DNA from: an uncultured Bacilli bacterium | GTDB lineage: Bacteria; Bacillota_I; Bacilli_A; RF39; UBA660 | Length of the DNA stretch: 37,768 nt | Assembly (NCBI GenBank): GCA_934132915.1 | Contig: CAKPAK010000004.1 | Coordinates: 1-37,768, forward strand | Direction: 5' to 3' | Shown: in pieces, positions 23,303-30,138 of the stretch | How positions within the stretch are numbered: position 1 is the stretch's first letter | Layout of the letters: each line of letters begins with the position of its first letter | Notes under the pieces: generated by a model | Seen by the model: the letters and a program-made list of their open reading frames with translations, nothing else | What the model was told of the DNA's origin: nothing | Database searches by the model: none | Made by a program: the position numbers and the translations under genes

Positions 23303-25087
23303 ATGAAATCCTATTTAAAATATTTAACTTTATTTATTATTTTGATTTCAATTGGTGTTGTTGGAATTCATTTGTATAGTAATGAGAATTTATCTTCAAA
23401 GAAGATGGATAAGGTAAATTTAAATACCAATGCTTCTAAAAAGGATAAAAATACTTCTAAAGATTCTACTTCTTTGAAACAAGAAGATGTTAATCAGGGA
23501 GAAAATCAAGAGAAGGGGCAGACGGTATCAACGGAAAAAGACGAGAAAACAAATGATACAGAAAAGCAAAAAGAAAGCAGTCAAACGTCGCAGGAGAGTG
23601 TTTCTTCTAAGGGGGAAGAGAATGTAACTTCAGTTTCTTCTAATCAGGCTGGTACAGTTAGTTCTTCAATGAATCCGACCGATTTATCGGGAACGGAAGA
23701 TAATCCAACGATTGAGATTACTGAGTCTTATGAAAGTGGAGATCATCAAAAGAATAATTCCAATGATAATGTTCAATCTTTTGCTTCTAGTGAAGACGTT
23801 AATGTTATTGAGGTTACCATCGATGATGTTCATTCTTCTACTGATAAAGTAGAATCTGATGTGTCTCAAGGAAATGTTTCGAAGGAGAATGAAAATACTT
23901 CCCAAGATACGAGTGATGATCAAGCGGATAGTTCAGATGATTCGTCTTTAGATGATGACTCGGAGGAGGGAGAAGATGTCAATTCATCTAGTAGTTCGTC
24001 TACGACATCAGGTAATTCTTCTACAACATCAGAGAGTACTTCTAGTGTTATTGGATTTAAAACTAGTACTGATTTTACAAAGATAGGTGCTTGCGTAAAT
24101 AATCGTGTTGTTAGAACGGCTAAGGGAAGTAATGGAAAGACGGTTAAAATTCATCCTTGTATTGAAAAATATAATTTGAATAATAAATATGCAATGATGC
24201 AAAATTTTGCCATTACGGATAATTATGTTTATTTTAGTTATGTTGGTCGTGGTACTTGGGTAAAGACAGAGAGTGCTTATCAAAAGTTGGGTGCTACAGC
24301 AGCTTTGAAGAAGACGAGTGGAAATTATGTTGTACGTGTTGATCGAAAGACCAATACTTATCAGGTTGGCTATGTTGAATTTGCTGGTCATGCACAATCT
24401 TTTGATGTAACAGAAAAAGATGAAATTTATATGAATTATTTTGCCAAATTGTATAAGGGAAGTATTGGGTATGGTGCACAATATTCTGGTTTTACGCATG
24501 TTCTTTTTAAAGAGAATAATTTAGCTTCTGGAATAGAACTTTTACCAGAGAGTTCAGTTTATTTAAATCGTGCTGGTACAAAGGCTGGACTTCTTTTATC
24601 GAAAGATTATTATGCTAGTAATGGTAGTTTTGATCGGGATCGTTATTATAAAGCAGTTCGTACAATTGGTAAAGCCAGTGATAAGATTCAAACACCTGAG
24701 GTGGCTGTTGATTTAGAAAGTGATAGAATTGCTCTTGTTTCAAAGACAACGGCTTATGTTTATGTTCTTAGTGATTTAAATGCTGGACGTATAAATTTAG
24801 TGAATAAATTTACGGTATCTTCAAAAGATCGACAAGGGGTTGAACTTTATCATGGATCGTTATATATTTGGTCAGGAAATCGAACTTTTACTTTGAGAAA
24901 GTATAATGTATCTACTGGTAAGTTGGCGAATAGTGTTACTTTTAATTTAAATCGTTATTATAATCGTAGTGGTGGTATTGAGGCTGAAGGAATTAGTATT
25001 TATCAAGGAAATGTTTATATTGGGATTCCTGGTAATAAGTGTAATGGAAAAACTTGTAATGATATTTTCTTAGTAGAAGGATTTTAA
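23303..25087 (+). CDS. stalked surface protein with helveticin-J-like globular domain
   Basis: The protein of 594 residues has an N-terminal signal/anchor (about 6-24). A long low-complexity stalk rich in Ser, Thr, Asp, Glu and Asn runs to about residue 255, and a globular C-terminal domain of about 330 residues follows. The globular part has repeated beta-strand segments and the blocks AGHAQSFD, YLNRAG and PEVAVD that recall the helveticin J (class III bacteriocin) family; this resemblance is from memory and moderate. The frame could open at 23213, but AAGGGGG places the start at ATG 23303. Possible roles are bacteriocin, lytic factor or adhesin. It is followed by the tyrS T-box, not by immunity or export genes. 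Confidence 0.6.
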   Translation: MKSYLKYLTLFIILISIGVVGIHLYSNENLSSKKMDKVNLNTNASKKDKNTSKDSTSLKQEDVNQGENQEKGQTVSTEKDEKTNDTEKQKESSQTSQESVSSKGEENVTSVSSNQAGTVSSSMNPTDLSGTEDNPTIEITESYESGDHQKNNSNDNVQSFASSEDVNVIEVTIDDVHSSTDKVESDVSQGNVSKENENTSQDTSDDQADSSDDSSLDDDSEEGEDVNSSSSSSTTSGNSSTTSESTSSVIGFKTSTDFTKIGACVNNRVVRTAKGSNGKTVKIHPCIEKYNLNNKYAMMQNFAITDNYVYFSYVGRGTWVKTESAYQKLGATAALKKTSGNYVVRVDRKTNTYQVGYVEFAGHAQSFDVTEKDEIYMNYFAKLYKGSIGYGAQYSGFTHVLFKENNLASGIELLPESSVYLNRAGTKAGLLLSKDYYASNGSFDRDRYYKAVRTIGKASDKIQTPEVAVDLESDRIALVSKTTAYVYVLSDLNAGRINLVNKFTVSSKDRQGVELYHGSLYIWSGNRTFTLRKYNVSTGKLANSVTFNLNRYYNRSGGIEAEGISIYQGNVYIGIPGNKCNGKTCNDIFLVEGF

Positions 25088-25132
25088 TGGGGAATATTTT
25101 TTTGAAGTATTTTGTGGATCTTAAAAAATGGC

Positions 25133-25161
25133 TTGTGTTTTCCTTCTTTGTATGTTACAAT
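25133..25161 (+). promoter_or_regulatory. promoter of the tyrS T-box transcript
   Basis: -35 TTGTGT (25133-25138) and -10 TACAAT (25156-25161) with a 17-base spacer, immediately before the T-box leader. Confidence 0.65.
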
Positions 25162-25167
25162 TTTAGA

Positions 25168-25365
25168 GGAAGTTATTAGTATTTTGAATATGAGAGTAGA
25201 GAATAAAATATGCTTTTAGAGAATTAATGGTTGGTGGAAATTAATACTATTTTATTGTTGAATTACCTATTCTTAGCTAATCGGTGAAGAGCCGTTATGA
25301 AATAAGATAAATATAGGGATGGTACCGTGCTTTGCACTCCTTAGTCGGTACTGTCTTTTTTTAGG
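25168..25365 (+). ncRNA. T-box leader, tyrosine-specific
   Basis: T-box leaders sense uncharged tRNA and let the transcript escape termination. The conserved T-box AGGGATGGTACCGTG lies at 25316-25330. Stem I can form with GAATA (25185) and TATTC (25268) flanking a loop in which TAC, a Tyr codon, sits at 25264-25266 as the likely specifier. A terminator hairpin GTACCG (25322-25327)/CGGTAC (25346-25351) with a T run follows. The downstream gene is tyrosyl-tRNA synthetase, which matches the specifier. Confidence 0.95.
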
Positions 25366-25377
25366 GAGGAAGATTTT

Positions 25378-26607
25378 ATGAAGTTATTTGAAGAATTAAA
25401 ATGGAGGGGACTAATCAAGGATGTGAGTAGTCCAGAAATTGAGAAAAAATTAAATGAAGAGAAAATTACTTTTTATTGGGGGACAGATCCGACGGCGGAT
25501 AGTTTGCATTTAGGACATTATTCTTCTTTGGTTACCGCAAAGAGACTCGCTCGGGCTGGGCATCATCCGATTCTTTTGGTTGGGGGTGCTACTGGACTGA
25601 TTGGGGATCCTAGACCTACTGCTGAAAGGGAAATTATTGATAAAGAGGTTCTTCAACATAATTTAGAGGGACTTAGAAAACAGGTTCTTCGGATATTTGA
25701 TGGAAAAGTAGAGGTTGTCAATAATTATGATTGGTTTTCTGGGTATGAATTTTTAGATTTTTTACGGGATGTAGGGAAGTATATTAATGTTAATTATATG
25801 CTAAATAAAGATATTATTCGGAGAAGGTTAGAAAGTGGGATTACTTATGCTGAATTTTCTTATACTTTAATTCAGGGCTATGATTTTTTGCGTTTATTTT
25901 TGGATCATCATTGTATATTACAAGCTGCTGGTTCTGATCAATGGGGAAATATTACGACTGGTATTGATTTGATTCGAAAAATTACGGGGGAAGAAGCTTA
26001 TGGTTTTACGATGCCTTTGGTTTTGGATCAAAATGGAAAGAAATTTGGAAAAAGTGAGGGAAATGCTTTATGGTTGGATAAGAATAAAACTTCTAGTTAT
26101 CAGTTGTATCAGTATTTGATTAATGTAGATGATTCAATGGTTATTTCTTATTTAAAGATATTTACTTTCTTGACGAAGGAGGAAATTGAGGCATTGGAGG
26201 AAAAAAATAATGCCCATCCTGAATTAAGAGAGGCACATAAGGCGCTTGCTCGAGAAATTATTTGTGATTTACATGGTGAAGAAGAATATAAAAATGCTGT
26301 TCGGTTATCAGAAGTTTTGTTTACCGAAGAATTTGGTCATTTATCTGCTCGGGCTATTGAAGAGGTATTTTCTCAGTATTCTATTGTGGATGTTCATTCT
26401 TCTAATTTTGTTGATTTATTAATGGAGATTGGTGCAGCTAAGAGTAAAAGAGAGGCTCGTGAATTTATTTGTGGGAATGCAATTAAAGTGAATGGGAAGA
26501 AGATTAATGATGTCGATTATATTGTTGATGATACAGATTTTATTGATAATACTTATATTATTATTAAAAGAGGGAAAAAGAATTATTATCTTGGTAAGAG
26601 GATTTAG
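25378..26607 (+). CDS. tyrS: tyrosyl-tRNA synthetase
   Basis: It attaches tyrosine to tRNA-Tyr. The Rossmann core contains the HIGH signature as HLGH (near residue 45), the tyrosine-binding segment YDFLRLFLDHHC, and the KMSKS loop as KFGKSEG (near 220). A C-terminal S4-like RNA-binding domain (about 345-409) carries GAAKSKREAREFI and GNAIKVNGKK. Length 409 is normal for the TyrS (not TyrZ) type. Shine-Dalgarno GGGAGG lies 10 bases upstream. Expression is controlled by the T-box leader. Confidence 0.97.
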   Translation: MKLFEELKWRGLIKDVSSPEIEKKLNEEKITFYWGTDPTADSLHLGHYSSLVTAKRLARAGHHPILLVGGATGLIGDPRPTAEREIIDKEVLQHNLEGLRKQVLRIFDGKVEVVNNYDWFSGYEFLDFLRDVGKYINVNYMLNKDIIRRRLESGITYAEFSYTLIQGYDFLRLFLDHHCILQAAGSDQWGNITTGIDLIRKITGEEAYGFTMPLVLDQNGKKFGKSEGNALWLDKNKTSSYQLYQYLINVDDSMVISYLKIFTFLTKEEIEALEEKNNAHPELREAHKALAREIICDLHGEEEYKNAVRLSEVLFTEEFGHLSARAIEEVFSQYSIVDVHSSNFVDLLMEIGAAKSKREAREFICGNAIKVNGKKINDVDYIVDDTDFIDNTYIIIKRGKKNYYLGKRI

Positions 26608-26641
26608 AAAAGGATATGAGGATATTCTTTTGGATTGATTG

Positions 26642-26666
26642 AAGAGTCACGATGAGTGGCTTTTTT
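26642..26666 (+). terminator. intrinsic terminator after tyrS
   Basis: AAGAGTCAC pairs with GTGGCTTTT (two G-U pairs) around a 5-base loop and is followed by T residues. Confidence 0.8.
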
Positions 26667-26763
26667 CTTTTGATTTTGTGAAACTTATTTTGGGTTGGTT
26701 CTATTTTTTTATTAATGTGAAATTGAAAAAAGGTTCTTTTGCATGATTACGTTATTTTTTCAC

Positions 26764-26793
26764 AAAAAAAGTAGAGTAAAATTATACTCTACT
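26764..26793 (-). terminator. intrinsic terminator after rpsD
   Basis: On the minus strand AGTAGAGTA and TACTCTACT form a perfect 9-base stem followed by seven T residues. Confidence 0.85.
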
Positions 26794-27396
26794 ATAGAAT
26801 TCAACGATTAATGCTTCATTAATATCTGCGTTTAATTCGCTTCTTTCTGGTTTTCTTAAGAAAGTAAGTTCTTTTTTGCCTTCATCATATGAAACATAGT
26901 CAACTCTTTTGGTTGTTTTTTCAAGAGAATCGGCAACAACTTTTAGATTCTTGTCGTTTTCTTTTAGGCTTACAACATCTCCAATTTTAACACGATAAGA
27001 TGGAATGTATACTTTTTTTCCATTTACTGTAATGTGTCCATGGTTTACTAATTGTCTTGCCCCACGTCTTGTTGTTGCGAATCCAGCACGGTATACTAAG
27101 TTATCTAATCTACTTTCTAGTAAGAATAGTAAGTTTTCACCGTGAACTCCTTTCATTTTTCCTGATTCTTCTACTAATCTTTTGAATTGTTTTTCGCTTA
27201 CTTGGTACATGAATCTAACTTTTTGTTTTTCTGTTAATTGTACTGCATAGTTAGATGGTTTTCTTTTTCGGTCTGCACCATGTTGTCCTGGACCATAACT
27301 TCTCTTTTTTCCTTTAGCAAATTCAATTCCACTTTCTAGTACAGAGAATCCAACGCGTCTTGCTTGTTTGTTATTTGGGCCTGTATATCTTGCCAT
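26782..27396 (-). CDS. rpsD: 30S ribosomal protein S4
   Basis: S4 nucleates assembly of the small subunit and, in Firmicutes, represses its own mRNA. The 204-residue sequence starts MARYTGPNNKQARR and includes RKPSNYAVQLTEKQKVRFMY. The S4 RNA-binding domain (RRGARQLVNHGHITVNGKK) is followed by the C-terminal EALIVEFYSR. An excellent Shine-Dalgarno, AAGGAGGAAAATTT, precedes the ATG. It is a stand-alone gene with its own promoter, leader and terminator. Confidence 0.97.
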   Translation of the reverse strand: MARYTGPNNKQARRVGFSVLESGIEFAKGKKRSYGPGQHGADRKRKPSNYAVQLTEKQKVRFMYQVSEKQFKRLVEESGKMKGVHGENLLFLLESRLDNLVYRAGFATTRRGARQLVNHGHITVNGKKVYIPSYRVKIGDVVSLKENDKNLKVVADSLEKTTKRVDYVSYDEGKKELTFLRKPERSELNADINEALIVEFYSRV

Positions 27397-27530
27397 AAAT
27401 TTTCCTCCTTCTGCAAAAGGGGTATCTTAACGATAATAGGGTGTTTTTCTAGATACTTTCGCTTATGCAGCAACTTAAGTTACTTATATAGAACACCAGT
27501 TACTACTGTTAGATACTGCTGCCAAATGCA
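27397..27530 (-). ncRNA. S4 autoregulatory leader
   Basis: About 130 bases of untranslated leader separate the rpsD promoter from its start codon. It contains several self-complementary segments, such as GCAGCAGTATC and the AACTTAAGTT palindrome. Firmicutes rpsD mRNAs carry a leader of this size that binds S4 for translational or transcriptional feedback. The identification rests on position, length and structure, without a model search. The plus strand of the gap to 27727 shows only the promoter region of the next gene. Confidence 0.6.
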
Positions 27531-27535
27531 TAAGT

Positions 27536-27564
27536 ATTATATAATGAATTTAAAGGGAAGTCAA
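27536..27564 (-). promoter_or_regulatory. promoter of rpsD
   Basis: On the minus strand, TTGACT (27559-27564) and TATAAT (27536-27541) are separated by 17 bases. A near-consensus strong promoter, as expected for a ribosomal gene. Confidence 0.85.
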
Positions 27565-27730
27565 TTCTTTTTTTGGTCGGTTTAAGAGAATTTTTTATTC
27601 TCAATTAATTTATAGTTTATTTTATAACGATTTTTGTTAAATTCTTGTAAACTTTGTAGAAAAATGATGGTTAAGTTGCTATACTGTACTTGAGAATAGA
27701 AAAGGGAAAAGAGAAAGAAAGGAACAGATG

Positions 27731-29545
27731 ATGAAAAAAGGAATTAAAACAATAGAAAAAATCGGTAAGTTTTTGTTGGTAATTATGTTTTCAGTTTCGC
27801 AACTTTCTTTTCCAATAGAAGTTTTTGCTGATGTGTTAAGTCAAGCAGATGGAGAAACTGTGGAAGAGTTGAAAGCGGAAAATACTGATGAGAACTTAGA
27901 AGAAAATTTAGAGGGAAAGGAGGAAGAAAATACTTCTTTAGAAAATAATGATAGTTCAGTATCTTCGTTAGAGGGAGATCTTTCGGATACACCGGTTGTT
28001 GAAGATAAAAAATTTATTCTTACGGTTAATGATGAAGATGTTACTGAGAGTTTGGCGTATACTTTAACAGAGGATTCTCTTGATAAAAGCATCATAATTT
28101 GTTCTGGCTATGAGGGAGAAAACCCAAATTGTATCCCATATGATTTTACCGATCGTCTTTATGGAGATTATTTGATTGAGGTTTCAGAAGATGTTTCGGT
28201 AACTATTCATTATGAAGGAGATAATGAGAAAATTTTAAAAGATTATCTAGATTCTCGTTTGTCGTTTGATGATGGACAATTCGCTATCTATGGTAGTGCT
28301 GATGGCATTTCAAAAGATGATTTTTTGAAGTTCATTCAAATTAGTGAGTTGGAACAAAAATATCATGTTAAGAATGTTTATTTTGATTCAGATGATACTA
28401 ATTCACTTGTTTCTAATGGTGTCACTTTATTGATTGAGACGGATGATGATATTATTCTTTCTTATTCTGTTGTTGTTTATGGTGATTATAATCAAGATGG
28501 TTTGGTGAATGTTGATGATGCACAATATGCTGTTCGTCAAATTATTTCTACAACAAATGAAGAAAGAGTCTTTACTATTTTTAATGCAACAAGGTCTGTT
28601 TTTACGACAGGGAAGTGGAATTTTGATCTAGCAGAGGCTAATGATGAGTTACAAAATTCTTTGACGAATCAAAATGTTGCTAATGTTGGGGAAGAATTTG
28701 TTGTTAAGTATTCTATTACTGGTTTTTCAAAAGATAAATTAGCGGGAATTGAAGCGGACATTAATTATAACAAAGAATTATTATCGTTGGTTAGTTTTCA
28801 AGTTTATGATGAGAATGCTTTTGGGGGTATTTCTAGTGATAATCATTTTGCTTATTTATTATCTGATTACGCTACAGATACTGTCTTTATGACAATTACT
28901 TTTAAAGCATTAGCCGTAGGGGAGGCAAATATTTCTATTGATGATATTATGGCTTCTTTAGGGGATGGTCCAGCTAATCTTGGTAGTCAAGTTTCTAGCG
29001 TTATTACAATTGATTCTGCTAAAGGTGGAGATGGGGATGAAGATTCAACTCCGGTTGTTCCAGCACCTGTTGTTTCAGAAAATGTGGTTGCTACTCCTAC
29101 TGTAGCACCGGTTGCTCGTACAGTTACGGCAAGAACGATTGCTTTATCTAGTGATAATCTTATTAAGAGCTTAACGATAAAAGGATATGATCTTTCTTTT
29201 GATCCAAATACTTTAGAGTATTCTTTAAAAGTTAAAAATAGCGTTAAATCGTTAGATTTAGAGGTTGTTTTAAATGATGAGAGTGCTAGTTATGAAATTA
29301 GCGGAAATCAAAATTTTAAAGTAGGCGAAAATGTTGTTACGATTAAAGTTACTGCTGAAGATGGTTCGGAGCGAACTTATACCATTAAAGTTAATCGTGC
29401 TAAAGCGGTTAAAACGCAAGAGGAAGAAGAGGAGAAAAGTTCTTCTAAGACAATTATTATTATTTTAATTATATTAGTCATTATTGGTTTAATTTATGTT
29501 ATCTTTAAAGATGATGAAGAAGATAATAAAGAAAGTAAAAAATAA
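27731..29545 (+). CDS. surface protein with dockerin-like, cohesin-like and cadherin-like modules and a C-terminal membrane anchor
   Basis: A signal peptide (about 1-34, ending VFA) leads into an acidic Glu-rich linker. It is followed by a beta-rich region (95-245), a dockerin-like Ca-binding repeat GDYNQDGLVNVDDAQYAVRQI (252-272), and a cohesin-like beta-sandwich (about 318-428; VKYSITGFSKDKLAGIEADI). A Val/Pro/Thr linker precedes a cadherin-like beta-sandwich (about 472-557; SLTIKGYDLSFDPNTLEYSL). A transmembrane helix (about 575-593) and a charged tail end the protein. Only one clear dockerin F-hand is visible. Combining dockerin and cohesin in one chain suggests self-assembly or docking of partner proteins. 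ATG 27728 is an alternative start. The call rests on motif reading. Confidence 0.75.
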   Translation: MKKGIKTIEKIGKFLLVIMFSVSQLSFPIEVFADVLSQADGETVEELKAENTDENLEENLEGKEEENTSLENNDSSVSSLEGDLSDTPVVEDKKFILTVNDEDVTESLAYTLTEDSLDKSIIICSGYEGENPNCIPYDFTDRLYGDYLIEVSEDVSVTIHYEGDNEKILKDYLDSRLSFDDGQFAIYGSADGISKDDFLKFIQISELEQKYHVKNVYFDSDDTNSLVSNGVTLLIETDDDIILSYSVVVYGDYNQDGLVNVDDAQYAVRQIISTTNEERVFTIFNATRSVFTTGKWNFDLAEANDELQNSLTNQNVANVGEEFVVKYSITGFSKDKLAGIEADINYNKELLSLVSFQVYDENAFGGISSDNHFAYLLSDYATDTVFMTITFKALAVGEANISIDDIMASLGDGPANLGSQVSSVITIDSAKGGDGDEDSTPVVPAPVVSENVVATPTVAPVARTVTARTIALSSDNLIKSLTIKGYDLSFDPNTLEYSLKVKNSVKSLDLEVVLNDESASYEISGNQNFKVGENVVTIKVTAEDGSERTYTIKVNRAKAVKTQEEEEEKSSSKTIIIILIILVIIGLIYVIFKDDEEDNKESKK

Positions 29546-29584
29546 TACTTTCTTTATTTCTTTTTATAAATTATTTTAAAGTAA

Positions 29585-29613
29585 TTGACAAAAGGGTTAT
29601 TTTAAGGTATGAT
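29585..29613 (+). promoter_or_regulatory. promoter of the pilin-like gene
   Basis: -35 TTGACA (29585-29590) and -10 TATGAT (29608-29613) with a 17-base spacer. Confidence 0.75.
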
Positions 29614-29642
29614 TTGTTTATAAGAAAGAGGTGTATTAAGGT

Positions 29643-29990
29643 ATGTTGTTAACTTTTTTGGCTGTAGAAAATAATGCTGTTGATGCGGCTACTTGTGGTG
29701 GTTTGCTAGATTTTGTTGTTATTATTAGAAAAGTTATTGATATTCTAAAAATAGTTATTCCTATTGCATTGATTTTGTATGGATTAATGGATTTAGGAAA
29801 AGCGGTAATTGCTGGTAAAGAAGACGAGATGAAAAAAGCACAAGGAACTTTAATTAGGAGAGTTATTTATGCGGTTGCTGTGTTTTTAGTTGTTACAGTT
29901 GTTACTTTTGCAACGGGTCTTGTTGGTAGTAGCGATTGGAAGTCTTGTTGGCAAGCAGCTGGTGGAGACTTGTCTTCTAGTAGTGATTAA
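29643..29990 (+). CDS. small two-helix membrane protein resembling VirB2/TrbC pilins
   Basis: The 115-residue protein has a short N-terminal segment with a hydrophobic start and a Cys (CGG, 18-20). Two membrane helices (about 32-50 and 71-95) are separated by a charged loop GKAVIAGKEDEMKKAQ, and a short tail has a Cys-Trp pair (SCWQAAGG). Size and topology match VirB2/TrbC-type conjugative pilins and the related small membrane proteins of Firmicutes type IV systems, but none of the other secretion genes is in the window. It has its own strong promoter and terminator. It could equally be a free-standing membrane peptide of another kind. Confidence 0.55.
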   Translation: MLLTFLAVENNAVDAATCGGLLDFVVIIRKVIDILKIVIPIALILYGLMDLGKAVIAGKEDEMKKAQGTLIRRVIYAVAVFLVVTVVTFATGLVGSSDWKSCWQAAGGDLSSSSD

Positions 29991-30009
29991 AAAAATGTTA
30001 ATGTTTGAC

Positions 30010-30065
30010 AATACTTACTTGATTTTCTCTTTACAAATGGAAAATTTGAGTAAGTATTTTTTTTT
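30010..30065 (+). terminator. hairpin terminator, AATACTTA/TAAGTATT type
   Basis: AATACTTACT (30010-30019) pairs with AGTAAGTATT (30049-30058); an inner GATTTTC/GAAAATT pairing extends it, and a long T run follows. Same core as the hairpins at 4667 and 8579. Confidence 0.85.
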
Positions 30066-30138
30066 ATAAACTAATATGATACATGGTTAAAATTACTTCT
30101 TTTTGTGGTATGATAGATATGGAATTTAGGTGATTGTG

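Noticed and set aside
24029..24499. Minus-strand open frame of 156 codons
   Set aside because: Antisense to the helveticin-like domain; no Shine-Dalgarno or promoter, and Ile/Thr-rich composition typical of shadow frames.
27364..27585. Plus-strand ORF over the rpsD leader
   Set aside because: It starts inside rpsD antisense and covers the leader; no ribosome site and no protein-like pattern.
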